DNA of 64,000 bases from Chromobacterium subtsugae (GCF_001676875.1 NZ_JYKA01000004.1:124001-188000), one strand, 5' to 3'; shown: positions 43,130-52,421, counted from the first letter of the stretch. Program-made: numbers and translations. The notes: generated from the letters alone by a model not told the origin.

Positions 43130-44323
43130 TCAGATGCGGCCGGCGGCAACCGTCATGCCCGAAGCATGGCCGGCATCCAGCCTACCCGACCAGGCGGTCA
43201 ACAGCCAGGCCCCCAGCACGATCAATGCGCCTATCCAAGGCGTGGCCATCAGCCCCAGGCTGGCCACCACGTGGCCGCCCAGCCAGGCGCCGCCGGCTAT
43301 GCCGACATTGAAAGCCGCGATATTGAGGCCGGAGGCCACGTCCACCGCCTGCGGCACCCGCGCCCTGGCCTGCGACACCACGTACAGCTGCAGTCCGGCC
43401 ACGTTGCCGAAGGCCACCGCGCCCCAGGCCAGCACCGTCAGCGCCACCAGCCACTTGGAGCCGGCGGTGAAGGTCAGGGCCAGCAGCACCAGCGCCAAGC
43501 CCGCGAAAATGATCTTCAGCGCGGCCACCGGCCCCTTGCGGTCGGCCAGGCGGCCGCCCCAGATATTGCCGATGGCTACCGACACGCCGTACAGCAGCAT
43601 GATCAGCGCCACCGCGCCCGGCGCGAAGCCGCTCACAGTCTCCAGCATCGGCGCAAGGAAAGTGAAAGCGGTGAAGGAGCCGCCGTAGCCCAGCGCCGTC
43701 ATCGCGTACACCAGCAGCAGCCGCGGCTGCGCCAGCACCGCCAGCTGGCTGGACAGCGAAGCCGGCGCCGGCTTGGGCAGATTGGACGGCACCAGCGCCA
43801 GGCTGCCCAGCAGCGCCACAACACCCAGCAGCGACACCGCCAGAAAGGTGGCCTGCCAGCCGAAATGCTGGCCGATGAAGGTGCCCAGCGGCACGCCGGT
43901 CACCAGCGCCACGGTCAGGCCGGAGAACATCAGCGCGATGGCGCTGGCGCCCTTGTCCTTGGGCACCAGGCCGGTGGCCAGCGTCGAACCTATCGAGAAG
44001 AACACGCCGTGCGCCAGGCCGGTCAGCAGCCGGGCGGCAATCAGCGCCTGGTAGCCCGGCGCCTGCCAGGCCACCAGATTGCCGATGGTGAACAAGGCCA
44101 TCAGCCCGATCAACAGCCATTTGCGCGGCAGGCGGCCGGTCAGCGCGGTCAGCAGCGGCGCGCCGACGGCCACGCCCAGCGCGTACAGGCTGACCAACAG
44201 GCCGGCCGACGGCAGCGACACGCCGAGGCTGGCGGAGATGGTGGGAATCAGGCCGACGATGACGAATTCCGTCGTGCCGATGGCGAAGGCGCTGAGCGTC
44301 AGCGCCCAAAGTGCGAGAGGCAT
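43130..44323 (-). CDS. DHA1-family MFS transporter, arabinose-efflux-permease type
   Basis: The 397-residue, 12-helix transporter resembles the AraJ/YdhP/SotB group. It has TEFVIVGLIPTISASLGVSLPSAGLLVSLYALGVAVGAP at the N-terminus and LTGRLPRKWLL as motif A. I placed the start at ATG 44323, where the family opens with MPLALWALTLSAF. A longer start would add 25 polar residues and enter the promoter. The LysR gene 98 bases away on the opposite strand is its likely regulator. Confidence 0.9.
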   Translation of the reverse strand: MPLALWALTLSAFAIGTTEFVIVGLIPTISASLGVSLPSAGLLVSLYALGVAVGAPLLTALTGRLPRKWLLIGLMALFTIGNLVAWQAPGYQALIAARLLTGLAHGVFFSIGSTLATGLVPKDKGASAIALMFSGLTVALVTGVPLGTFIGQHFGWQATFLAVSLLGVVALLGSLALVPSNLPKPAPASLSSQLAVLAQPRLLLVYAMTALGYGGSFTAFTFLAPMLETVSGFAPGAVALIMLLYGVSVAIGNIWGGRLADRKGPVAALKIIFAGLALVLLALTFTAGSKWLVALTVLAWGAVAFGNVAGLQLYVVSQARARVPQAVDVASGLNIAAFNVGIAGGAWLGGHVVASLGLMATPWIGALIVLGAWLLTAWSGRLDAGHASGMTVAAGRI

Positions 44324-44421
44324 GATGCGCTCCGGTTGGGAATCAGGACGCCGATTGTCCGCGCTTGCCTTCCGCGGAAAAATGGGCTGTAGTGACAAGG
44401 TCTTTTGCGTAAAAATTGATA

Positions 44422-45369
44422 ATGCTGAGCACGGAAAGCCTGATTACCTTTATCGCCATCATGGATTGCGGCTCGTTCACCGCCGCCGCCGAGCAACTGG
44501 GCGTCACCGCGTCCAATGTCAGCCGCAGCCTGGCGCAGCTGGAAAAGCAGCTGGGCGTGCGCCTGCTCACCCGCACCACGCGGCGGCTGGAGCTGACCGA
44601 GGAAGGCGCCTGGCTGCTGGAGCGCGCCCGCGCCATCGCGCAAAGCCTGGACGACGCCGAACAGCAGCTGCAGGCCGCGGCGGCGCGCCCGTCCGGCCTG
44701 GTGCGCGTCAACGCCGCCATCCCGGTGCTGAATCATCTGCTGGCGCCGCTGCTGGCCGGTTTCCAGGCGCGCTATCCCGACATCCGGCTGGAGCTGACCG
44801 GCGCCGAAGCCGTGGTGGATTTGATAGAGGAACGCGCGGACCTGGCGATACGCGTCGGCCCGCTGGCCGACTCGACGCTGAACGCGCGGCTGCTGTGCGA
44901 AAGCCCGCTGCGCATCGTCGCCGCGCCCGGCTATCTGCGGCAACGCGGCCATCCCCGAAGCGCGGCGGACTTGCCGGGCCACCGCCTGCTCGGCTTCACC
45001 AGCCCGGCCACGCTGAACCTGTGGCCGCTGGGCGCGCGCGGCCTGAAAGTGTCGCCGTCGCCGGCCGCCTCCAGCGGCGCCACGCTGCGCGCGCTGGCGC
45101 TGCAAGGCTGCGGCATCGCCTGCCTGGCGGACTTTCTGGTGGGGCCGGACATCGCCGCCGGCCGCTTGGCGGACATCCGCTTGCCGGAACAGCAGGACTG
45201 GAAACAGCCGATCTGGGCGGTGTTCTACAAACAGGGCCGGCCGCAACCGCGCGTCGCCTGCCTGGTGGACTACCTGGCGGCGGCGCTGGCGGAGCCGGCC
45301 GGCGGCTCCCCGCCCGCAAGCCAGCACGCCGCCGCGGCCGCCAACCCTTCCCCCGCCCATCCAACATGA
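44422..45369 (+). CDS. LysR-family regulator, divergent from MFS/aldo-keto reductase genes
   Basis: This 315-residue LysR protein has its helix-turn-helix in the first 60 residues (FIAIMDCGSFTAAAEQLGVTASNVSRSLAQLE) and belongs to the DsdC/AaeR-like group in general look. The start is ATG 44422; a TTG two codons upstream is less likely. Its stop codon overlaps the next start (ATGA), which links it to a periplasmic binding protein gene. The divergent MFS gene is its most likely target. Confidence 0.92.
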   Translation: MLSTESLITFIAIMDCGSFTAAAEQLGVTASNVSRSLAQLEKQLGVRLLTRTTRRLELTEEGAWLLERARAIAQSLDDAEQQLQAAAARPSGLVRVNAAIPVLNHLLAPLLAGFQARYPDIRLELTGAEAVVDLIEERADLAIRVGPLADSTLNARLLCESPLRIVAAPGYLRQRGHPRSAADLPGHRLLGFTSPATLNLWPLGARGLKVSPSPAASSGATLRALALQGCGIACLADFLVGPDIAAGRLADIRLPEQQDWKQPIWAVFYKQGRPQPRVACLVDYLAAALAEPAGGSPPASQHAAAAANPSPAHPT

Positions 45370-46136
45370 AACGGCTGCCTCCCCTGTTGCTGGCCTGTTG
45401 GGCCGTCAGCGCCACTGCAGCCTCGGTGGTGGTGGGCGTCGGCGACCAGGCGTTTCCGCCATACAAGCTGGGCAACCAGACGCTGGACCCGCGCCGCCCG
45501 GGCCTGTCGGTGGAGCTGGTTCGCCTCGCCAGCCAAAGCTGCGGACTGCAGGCCGATTTCCGGCTACTGCCCGGCGCCCGGCTGTTGAAGGAATTGGAAA
45601 ACGGCAATGTCGACGCGGTGATGATGCTTTCCTACACGCCTGAACGCGCCCGCTTCGCCGTCTATCCGCTGCGCAGCGGGCTGCCGGACGAAGCCCGCCG
45701 GCTAGCGACGCTCAGCTACGTGCTGTACGCGCTCAAGGGCAGCCGGCTGGCCTGGGATGGCCATCATCTGTCCAATCAAAAACGCGCCATCGGCACCAAC
45801 GCCGGCTGGTCCATCAACCTGGATCTGCAGCGCATGGGGATTCCGGCCGAGGCCGCCAACAGCGTCGAACAGAATTTCGACAAGCTGCTCAGCCGCCATA
45901 TCGACGGCTACGCGGTGCACGAATCGCTGGGCGACGCGTACCTGGCGCGCCATCCGGCGCTGCCGGCGCGCAAGCTGTCGCCGCCTATCAGCACCAAGCC
46001 CTACTTCCTGCCGTTTTCGCGCCGCTACGCCGCCACGCAGCCCAGGCAGATGCAGTGCGTCTGGCAAGCCATCGCCGCCAATCGCGACGAATTGCTGCGG
46101 CAGCGCATCGCCGCTTATCTGGACGACAAGCGCTGA
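45366..46136 (+). CDS. Periplasmic amino-acid-type substrate-binding protein (SBP_bac_3)
   Basis: This 256-residue protein has a signal peptide (residues 1 to about 19, LLLACWAVSATA) and a type II periplasmic binding fold. VGVGDQAFPPYKLGNQ opens the first lobe, and LLKELENGNVDAVMMLSYTPERARF fits the family. No ABC permease or ATPase genes are near, so it may act with a distant transporter or as a sensor. It starts on the ATGA overlap with the LysR gene, a rare pairing. The ligand is unknown. Confidence 0.82.
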   Translation: MKRLPPLLLACWAVSATAASVVVGVGDQAFPPYKLGNQTLDPRRPGLSVELVRLASQSCGLQADFRLLPGARLLKELENGNVDAVMMLSYTPERARFAVYPLRSGLPDEARRLATLSYVLYALKGSRLAWDGHHLSNQKRAIGTNAGWSINLDLQRMGIPAEAANSVEQNFDKLLSRHIDGYAVHESLGDAYLARHPALPARKLSPPISTKPYFLPFSRRYAATQPRQMQCVWQAIAANRDELLRQRIAAYLDDKR

Positions 46137-46320
46137 AACGGGGCGATATTCGGTCAGCGGAGCGATAACACTGCCCGCCGGGATGAAAAACACGCCGGCG
46201 CGACGGCGCCGCGGGCGATAGCGAACCTGGGAAAATTAGAACAAACAACAGCAAACGCCGCTCGCAGGCCAGCGAACAGCCAAACGCCAACAGGCGGATA
46301 TGAAGGATATGAGGCGGAAT

Positions 46321-46482
46321 TTACCTGCGCTGCTTAAGCTGCACCAACGCCATCACGATCAGCAACAGCAGCAGGATGGCTGCCACGCCAATAGGCGCCA
46401 GCCCCCACCAAACACTGTTGCCGGAAAGATACGCCACCAGCGCAATCAACAAGCTCAACAAGATGAAAATCTTCATTCGCAT
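46321..46482 (-). CDS. Small two-helix membrane protein, 53 residues
   Basis: Reading the minus strand from ATG at 46482 gives 53 residues with two hydrophobic segments, MKIFILLSLLIALVAYLSG and GVAAILLLLLIVMALVQ, around a GNSVWWGLAPI turn. It ends in basic KQRR and a TAA stop. A caggtag precedes the ATG. It is typical of small hydrophobic membrane proteins that annotation often misses. A start two codons later (46476) is also possible. The function is unknown. Confidence 0.6.
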   Translation of the reverse strand: MRMKIFILLSLLIALVAYLSGNSVWWGLAPIGVAAILLLLLIVMALVQLKQRR

Positions 46483-46956
46483 ACACTACCTGGGGCCCCG
46501 CCATGACAGTCGAACGACGCCTCGACACAGCCTGGCCCGTGCTGGAAAAACAAAAATAGTTACACTTATTCAATATGTTACATCAGAAACCAGCCATCGT
46601 TCCCTCTATGGCGGCATTCAATAATAGGTACTTAAAATAGTATGCATTGTGAAATATGATATCACGCCAAACCTACTGACGGCTGATGCCATCCGCGCGC
46701 TTGCGCCGACACGCATAGCCATCATTCTGCCAGTCGCCCCACCCCGCATGCTACAGACGGCTCATCTCCCGCGCGGCTCCACCAGCCGTCATTGCCGCTA
46801 AGCTCTCTCCCCTGCACTACAATACCAAAAGCATAAATCTCCCTATCTTTGTCCGCGGGAACTTCGCCGGAGAACGCACTTCCTAGCAATAAGCGCGCCA
46901 TCAGCAGCACCGTATCGCCATACCGCATCCATCCCGGAATCCACTGGAGAAACGCC
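46483..46956. other. AT-rich non-coding gap before the 3-hydroxybutyrate dehydrogenase gene
   Basis: I see no convincing ORF here. The middle part (about 46540-46680) is AT-rich, unlike the surrounding sequence, and probably holds the promoter of the hydroxybutyrate dehydrogenase gene. A loose dyad, tgtga ... tcacg, lies near 46650, with a spacing too long for a Crp site. Confidence 0.4.
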
Positions 46957-47739
46957 ATGCAATTGAACGGAAAAGTCGCCCTGATCACCGGAGCCGCCAG
47001 CGGCATAGGCAAGGAAATCGCCATTGTGTACGCCAAGGCCGGCGCGGCGGTGGCCATCGCCGACATCAATCTGGACGCCGCCCGCAAGACCGCCGACGAA
47101 ATCGCCTCCGCCGGCGGCAAGGCAATCGGCGTGGCGATGGACGTCACCAACGAGGACGCGGTCAACCAGGGCACCCAGCAGGTGGTGGACGCCTTCGGCC
47201 GGCTGGACATCCTGGTGTCCAACGCCGGCATCCAGATCGTCAATCCCATCGTCAACTACAGCTTCGCCGACTGGAAAAAGATGCAGGCCATCCACGTGGA
47301 CGGCGCCTTCCTCACCACCAAGGCCGCGCTGCAGCACATGTACAAGGACAAGCAAGGCGGCGTGGTGATCTACATGGGATCGGTGCACTCGCACGAGGCC
47401 TCGCCGCTGAAATCGGCCTACGTCGCCGCCAAGCACGCGCTCTTGGGCCTGGCCCGGGTGCTGGCCAAGGAAGGCGCGCCCTACAATGTGCGCTCGCACG
47501 TGATCTGCCCCGGCTTCGTGCGCACGCCGCTGGTGGACAAGCAGATTCCGGAACAGGCGAAGGAGCTGGGCATCAGCGAGGACGAAGTCGTCAAGCGCGT
47601 GATGCTGGGCAATACCGTCGACGGCGTGTTCACCACGGTGGACGATGTGGCGCAGACCGCGCTGTTCCTGGCCGCCTTCCCCAGCGCCGCGCTGACCGGA
47701 CAATCTTTCGTGGTCAGCCACGGCTGGTTCATGCAATAA
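46957..47739 (+). CDS. bdhA: 3-hydroxybutyrate dehydrogenase
   Basis: This 260-residue classical SDR oxidises D-3-hydroxybutyrate to acetoacetate. The NAD motif TGAASGIG is at residues 11-18, and NAG at 89-91. The catalytic S142 and Y155xxxK159 are in [21 protein letters not shown]. The [10 protein letters not shown] segment is typical of bacterial hydroxybutyrate dehydrogenases. The start at 46957 is preceded by ggaga (46946-46950). The patatin gene follows after 9 bases, so the pair is an operon probably linked to PHB use. Confidence 0.92.
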   Translation: MQLNGKVALITGAASGIGKEIAIVYAKAGAAVAIADINLDAARKTADEIASAGGKAIGVAMDVTNEDAVNQGTQQVVDAFGRLDILVSNAGIQIVNPIVNYSFADWKKMQAIHVDGAFLTTKAALQHMYKDKQGGVVIYMGSVHSHEASPLKSAYVAAKHALLGLARVLAKEGAPYNVRSHVICPGFVRTPLVDKQIPEQAKELGISEDEVVKRVMLGNTVDGVFTTVDDVAQTALFLAAFPSAALTGQSFVVSHGWFMQ

Positions 47740-47748
47740 GGGGCCGGC

Positions 47749-48957
47749 ATGGCGCAAACCAAGCTCAACCCGGCCTGCCACGTCGACGCCGGCATCCACC
47801 ACAGCCCCGCCCTGCCCGCCGGCCACCGCTACCAGGTGGTGGCGCTGGTGCTGCAAGGCGGCGGCGCGCTGGGCGCTTATCAGGCCGGCGTCTACCAGGG
47901 GCTGGCCGAGGCGAACCTGCACCCCAACTGGGTGGCCGGCATCTCCATCGGCGCCCTCAACGCCGCCATCATCGCCGGCAACCCGCCCGAAACGCGCGCC
48001 GACAAGCTGGAGCAGTTCTGGAACACCATCAGCCGCCAGCCGCTGCTGCCGCCCAGCCCGCACAATCTGCTGGACCTGGGGCAGACGCTGCCGCCGTCGC
48101 TGCAGGGCCTGTTCAACGGCTGGGAAGCCTGGCGCGCGCTGACCGAAGGCCAGAACGGCTTCTTCGTGCCGCGCAAGCTGGTCGGCGCCGGCAGCCTGCT
48201 GCGCCCCGGCAACGCCAGTTTCTACGACACCTCGCCGCTGAAGAGCACGCTGGAAAAGCTGGTGGATTTCGACCGCCTCAACGACAGCGGCGAAATGCGG
48301 GTGTCGGTGGGCGCGGTGAACGTGAGAAGCGGCAACTTCGTCTACTTCGACAACACCCGCGAAAGGCTGCGCGCCGAGCACTTCATGGCCTCCGGCGCGC
48401 TGCCGCCGGGCTTTCCAGCGGTGGAGATAGACGGCGAGCACTACTGGGACGGCGGCATGGTGTCCAACACCCCGCTGCAGCAGGTGCTGACGGCCCAGCC
48501 GCGCAAGCATTCGCTGGTGTTCCAGGTGGACCTGTGGAACGCGCGCGGCGCGCTGCCGGAAGACTTGTCCAAGGTGGCGCTGCGGCAGAAGGACATCCAG
48601 TTCTCCAGCCGCACCCGGATGATCACCGGCTATATGCAGGAAGCCCAGCAGTTTCGCCAGATGCTGCGCGAAGTGCTGGAACTGGTGCCGGAGGAGAAGC
48701 GGCAGGCGCCGGCCTACCGACGCGCCGCCCAGCAAGCCTGCGACCGGCTGTTCAACGTCATCCACCTGATCTATCAGGACAAACCCTGCGAAGGCCACTA
48801 CAAGGACTACCAGTTCAGCGCCAGCACCATGCGCGAACACTGGCAGAGCGGGCTGTCCGATATCCGCCGCAGCCTCAGCCACCCCGACTGGCTGCAGATG
48901 CCGCCGCCGGAGCGGCCCTTCACCACCCACGACGTGCACCGGCTCCACCAGGCCTAA
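47749..48957 (+). CDS. Patatin-like phospholipase with DUF3734 tail
   Basis: This 402-residue protein carries the patatin core: the oxyanion loop QGGGALGAYQAGV (about residues 36-48), the nucleophile elbow GISIG with S66, and the WDGGMVSNTP block holding the catalytic aspartate. The C-terminal 120 residues match the DUF3734 extension. It is likely a lipid acyl hydrolase. Proteins of this type are often encoded next to 3-hydroxybutyrate dehydrogenase, as here, which suggests a role in PHB or lipid-droplet metabolism. There is no signal peptide. Confidence 0.92.
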   Translation: MAQTKLNPACHVDAGIHHSPALPAGHRYQVVALVLQGGGALGAYQAGVYQGLAEANLHPNWVAGISIGALNAAIIAGNPPETRADKLEQFWNTISRQPLLPPSPHNLLDLGQTLPPSLQGLFNGWEAWRALTEGQNGFFVPRKLVGAGSLLRPGNASFYDTSPLKSTLEKLVDFDRLNDSGEMRVSVGAVNVRSGNFVYFDNTRERLRAEHFMASGALPPGFPAVEIDGEHYWDGGMVSNTPLQQVLTAQPRKHSLVFQVDLWNARGALPEDLSKVALRQKDIQFSSRTRMITGYMQEAQQFRQMLREVLELVPEEKRQAPAYRRAAQQACDRLFNVIHLIYQDKPCEGHYKDYQFSASTMREHWQSGLSDIRRSLSHPDWLQMPPPERPFTTHDVHRLHQA

Positions 48958-48968
48958 CCCCCTCGCCC

Positions 48969-48992
48969 GCCGCCGTCCTCCCGGACGGCGGC
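48969..48992. terminator. GC hairpin between convergent genes
   Basis: gccgccgtcc / ggacggcggc with a tccc loop is a perfect 10-bp stem just after the patatin stop, without a T-tract. It is a weak terminator candidate for two convergent genes. Confidence 0.5.
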
Positions 48993-49033
48993 AAGCCAGA
49001 TCCAGCCCCAGAGGCTTTCGACGCGGCGCCGGC

Positions 49034-49771
49034 CTAAGCCTGCGCCGTCGGCCGGATGATGATTTCGCCCACATCGACATCAGCCGGCTGTTCGATGGCG
49101 AAGGCTATCGCGCGGGCCACCGCTTCCGGCGGCAGCGCGAATGCCTGCATGCTGGCGGCGATGTGCGCTTTCACCGCCCGATTGGTCATCGATTCGGCGA
49201 AGTTGGTGCGCGTGAAGCCAGGGGAGATCACAGTGACCCGCAGCTTGTCGCCGGCCTCCTGCCGCAGGCCTTCCGAAATCGCGCGCACCGCGGCCTTGCT
49301 GGCCGCATACACCGCCATGTTCGGCAGGATGCGCTGCGCGGCGGTGGACGCGGTATTGATGAAATGGCCGAAACCCTGCGCGCGAAACACCGGCAAAGCA
49401 GCGTAAATTCCATACAGCACGCCTTTGATGTTGACGTCCACCATCTGCTCCCAATCGTCGACGCGCAATTCGTCGAGAGGGGAGATCGGGCCGACGCCGG
49501 CATTGTTGATCAACGCATCCAGCCTGCCGTAGCGTTCGCACGCCAGCCGCACCAGCCGCGACGCGTCCTCCCGCCGCCGGACATCCGCGCAAGTCCAGGC
49601 GCAATGTCCGCCTGCTTGCGCTATCCGCTCGGCCAGGCCGCGCAAGCGCCGCTCGCCGCGGGCCGCCAGCACCACCTTCGCTCCGCGCTCCGCCAACAGC
49701 AGCGCGGTCGCCGCGCCGATTCCGCTGCTCGCGCCGGTAATGGCCACCACCTTGTCTTGGATTGCCGCCAT
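49034..49771 (-). CDS. SDR-family oxidoreductase
   Basis: The 245-residue classical SDR has TGASSGIG at residues 12-19 and NNAG at 89-92. The active site is S142 with Y155xxxK159 (in NMAVYAASKAAVRAIS). The substrate is not evident; the sequence resembles NADP-dependent alcohol dehydrogenases of the YdfG type. It is divergent from the AraC gene at 49875, with a 103-base intergenic promoter, so control by that regulator is likely. Confidence 0.9.
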   Translation of the reverse strand: MAAIQDKVVAITGASSGIGAATALLLAERGAKVVLAARGERRLRGLAERIAQAGGHCAWTCADVRRREDASRLVRLACERYGRLDALINNAGVGPISPLDELRVDDWEQMVDVNIKGVLYGIYAALPVFRAQGFGHFINTASTAAQRILPNMAVYAASKAAVRAISEGLRQEAGDKLRVTVISPGFTRTNFAESMTNRAVKAHIAASMQAFALPPEAVARAIAFAIEQPADVDVGEIIIRPTAQA

Positions 49772-49874
49772 GATGTTCTCCTTTCCGCGTGTCCAGAAGC
49801 GCCATATTCATCCAACCCCGTCGTTCAATCTATAATCAATCAGGCAAAATTATTAATTGATCGTACAAATCTCC

Positions 49875-50804
49875 ATGGACCCGCTTTCCGATATCTTCCA
49901 CCTGCTCAAAGTCGAAAGCGTGCTGTCGGCGCGGATCGAGGCGCATGGCGCTTGGTCGCTGCGGTTTTCCGCCTACCAGCACATCAAATTCGGCGGCGTG
50001 CTGGCAGGCTCCTTCTGGCTGTGGTTTGAAGATGGCGCGCCGCCGCTCCGGCTGAAGCCAGGCGACTTCTACCTGCTGACCCAAGGACAGCCGTATTGCG
50101 CCGGCAGCGATCCGGCGCTCGCTCCTGTCGACGGCCGCGAGGTGCTTGCCGCAAACCTGTGCGCGGATGGCATTGTACGTTATGGCCAGGGCGGGGAGAC
50201 GGTCAGCGCGGCAGGCGGCCGCTTCGTCTTCGAGCCCCACTCCAGCGCCTTGCTGCTGCAAGCGCTGCCGCCGCTGATCCATATTCCGGCGGCGTCGGCA
50301 AGCGCGCAGGCCTTGCGCGCCACACTGGAGCTGCTGCGCTTGGAAACGGAGGCATCCCGCCCCGGCGCGTCGATGGCCGCCGCCAGCCTGGCCAATATGG
50401 TGCTGGTGCAGGTGCTGCGCGCCCACCTGGCTTCCGGCGCGCATACACCGGGCTGGCTGGGCGCGCTGGCCGACCCCAGAATCGGCAAGGCCTTGGGCCT
50501 GATGCATGCCGACGTGGCCCGGCATTGGAAAGTGGAGGAGCTGGCGTCGGCAGTGGCGATGTCGCGCACCAGCTTTGCCGAGCGCTTCCGGGCGCGGGTC
50601 GGCATGGCGCCCATCGACTACCTGACCCGCTGGCGCATCGCCAAAGCCGGCGCCGCGCTGAGAGCCGGGCAAAGCCTCGCCGCCGTCGCCCAAAGCATAG
50701 GCTATGGCTCCGAAGCCGCCTTCCACACCGCCTTCAAGCGCATCGTCGGGCATAGCCCGGGCCGCTATCGACGGCGGCAGGCCGCGGAACCCGCCCAACG
50801 CTAG
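49875..50804 (+). CDS. AraC-family regulator with N-terminal cupin domain
   Basis: This 309-residue protein has an AraC-type cupin N-terminus (about 20-180) and a pair of helix-turn-helix motifs at the C-terminus (about 210-300). The classic second helix GYGSEAAFHTAFKRIVGHSPGRYR is visible. The start is ATG 49875; a TTG at 49857 is less likely. The divergent SDR gene is the probable target. The cupin type is common among regulators sensing small metabolites or reactive electrophiles. Confidence 0.92.
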   Translation: MDPLSDIFHLLKVESVLSARIEAHGAWSLRFSAYQHIKFGGVLAGSFWLWFEDGAPPLRLKPGDFYLLTQGQPYCAGSDPALAPVDGREVLAANLCADGIVRYGQGGETVSAAGGRFVFEPHSSALLLQALPPLIHIPAASASAQALRATLELLRLETEASRPGASMAAASLANMVLVQVLRAHLASGAHTPGWLGALADPRIGKALGLMHADVARHWKVEELASAVAMSRTSFAERFRARVGMAPIDYLTRWRIAKAGAALRAGQSLAAVAQSIGYGSEAAFHTAFKRIVGHSPGRYRRRQAAEPAQR

Positions 50805-50890
50805 CCGCGCGCAGCGCGGCCAAGCCTAAAACGGGAAAGCGTGGAAGACTAGCGGCGGAGCAGTCCGGCCACGCCCCGCTGCCGGACAAA

Positions 50891-50921
50891 ACAAAGCCCT
50901 CCCGAAACGGGAGGGCTTTGT
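50891..50921. terminator. Bidirectional terminator between araC-type and slyD-like genes
   Basis: The 14-bp stem acaaagccctcccg / cgggagggctttgt with an aaa loop serves both convergent genes. Confidence 0.9.
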
Positions 50922-50940
50922 TCATGCGGAACCGGTGCGA

Positions 50941-51428
50941 TCAGTGTTGATGCCCATGCTCGCCATGCACATGCTGGTGAGCGATTTCCTCGGCGGTCGC
51001 CTCACGCACATCGATGACTTTGAGGGCGAAACGCAGGTCTTGGCCGCACAGCGGGTGGTTGCCGTCCAGCAATACCGTCGGGCCTTTGATCTTGGTGACG
51101 AAATAGTAGAGCGGCTGGCCATCCGGGCCGGGACGCTGCAATTGGCCGCCTACCTTGATGCCGGGCGGGAAATCAGCCTTGGACATGGTGGTGACCAGCG
51201 CTTCGTCGCGTTCGCCGAAGGCGTCTTCGGCAGCCAGCGCCACAGTGATTTGAAAACCGGACTCCTGGCCTTCAAGCGCGGCTTCCAGCTTGGGGAAAAG
51301 ATTGTCGTAATCGCCGTGCAGGTAAGAGACGGGGTGCTTGCCATCGTCGTAAACCAGACCCTGCTGTCTGTGACTTTCATGCGCAGGGTGACGGCGGAAA
51401 AATGGAAGCGGGAAGGTTGGCAGCTCAA
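50941..51428 (-). pseudogene. slyD: SlyD-like FKBP isomerase with a frameshift
   Basis: In the minus strand, one frame reads VTLRMKVTDS (ATG at 51380). A second frame continues the SlyD pattern as QGLVYDDGKHPVSYLHGDYDN and then LEAALEGQES, EDAFGERDEAL and the histidine-rich tail HQHVHGEHGHQH. The frames meet near 51360-51366, where one base appears missing (agcagg for agccagg). SlyD is a cytoplasmic proline isomerase and nickel metallochaperone. Without the shift the protein would be about 155 residues. Either this copy is broken or the base is a sequencing error. A GTG at 51243 could start only a 100-residue C-terminal piece, and the natural start is unclear (TTG 51428 or further upstream). 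Confidence 0.65.
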
Positions 51429-51514
51429 CGCGGGAGTGTCAACTGGACGACGCCGGTTCTCAAGAGGATATTGCCCAACGCGAAAATGCCGGGGGCGCCC
51501 GCAGAAGCGAGGAA

Positions 51515-52315
51515 TTAGCTATCGGATTGCGCAGTGCCATGCTGATGCAGCTTTGAAGCTAAATCCAGCCTTGCCGCCCGAAGCAACGCATCGGATGGCG
51601 TGGCATCCGCTCTGGATCGGAACATTTCCGCAAGGTTGGAAATGATTTGCGCAGGCGTGATGATCAAGCCCCACGGCATGCCCCACCAACCGAATGCGAA
51701 GGAGAAGATGAGGCATGCGAAGTTGGTCTTCCGGCCACAAGAATGGCAACAAATATGCGTTCGTTTGGTCCATCGCGTAAGGATGCCGATTGACCAGACC
51801 CGATAGTAAGGGCGGACCTCCGTCGTGGAGGATGCCTTCTTGCACAAGGAGCAGGAACCTTGTTTGATGCGGCATGCATGCTGGAAGATCATGTCCGTCG
51901 GGATATCTTCCGAGATCTCAAGTAACCGCGCCTCCCTCAGGCAAGCCTGGCGACAAAACCGCTGCCCCCCATCCACCACCGCCGAGCGCCCAGCCCAGCT
52001 GCCGCAGAAGTCGCACTCCATCCAGCCCTTGGTTTGACGATAAGCCGCCTTGCGCGCCGCGAGAGCCAATGGCGGCAATATCGACTCATCCAGGCCTCTG
52101 GACTGCAACAAGGAGCGGATGGCCTCTTTCGCCTCATCGGTAAGATCCATCGTAGCGTAACGCCGCAAGAGTTCTTCAGTTTCCTCTGCCTTGAAACGCT
52201 CTAAATGGACTCCCCGCGTCTCCCAAACACAAATCTCCCCGCACAAGGAGGATGCCCAAGGAGGGCTGGCGACTGGTTCTCGGCCGAAGCGGTCGACAAG
52301 CTGACTATCTAACAA
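51515..52315 (-). CDS. Zinc-ribbon protein of unknown function with a hydrophobic segment
   Basis: The 266-residue ORF has several CxxC pairs: ECDFCGSW near 100, CSLCKK near 155 and CCHSCGRKT near 189. They suggest one or two zinc ribbons. A hydrophobic segment, FACLIFSFAFGWWGMPWGLIITPA, follows near residue 200. An N-terminal helical part (LERFKAEETEELLRRYATMDLTDEAKEAIRSLL) resembles a domain seen before such zinc ribbons. The start is uncertain: the first codon here is TTG, and a shorter protein starting around GVHLERF is possible. I do not recognise a family. The coding pattern is less GC-extreme than the core genes. Confidence 0.6.
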   Translation of the reverse strand: MLDSQLVDRFGREPVASPPWASSLCGEICVWETRGVHLERFKAEETEELLRRYATMDLTDEAKEAIRSLLQSRGLDESILPPLALAARKAAYRQTKGWMECDFCGSWAGRSAVVDGGQRFCRQACLREARLLEISEDIPTDMIFQHACRIKQGSCSLCKKASSTTEVRPYYRVWSIGILTRWTKRTHICCHSCGRKTNFACLIFSFAFGWWGMPWGLIITPAQIISNLAEMFRSRADATPSDALLRAARLDLASKLHQHGTAQSDS

Positions 52316-52421
52316 TGGCAGGTATGCACAAAAACCCGGACACGTTCAAACGCAAGAAATCACTAATTTGAATAACAATGGATTTCGGCAGTATTTTTTG
52401 TGGCAAATCCGGCATCCGTAC

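Noticed and set aside
46646-46666. Possible Crp site tgtga ... tcacg
   Set aside because: The distance between the half-sites is nine bases instead of six, so it does not fit the consensus.
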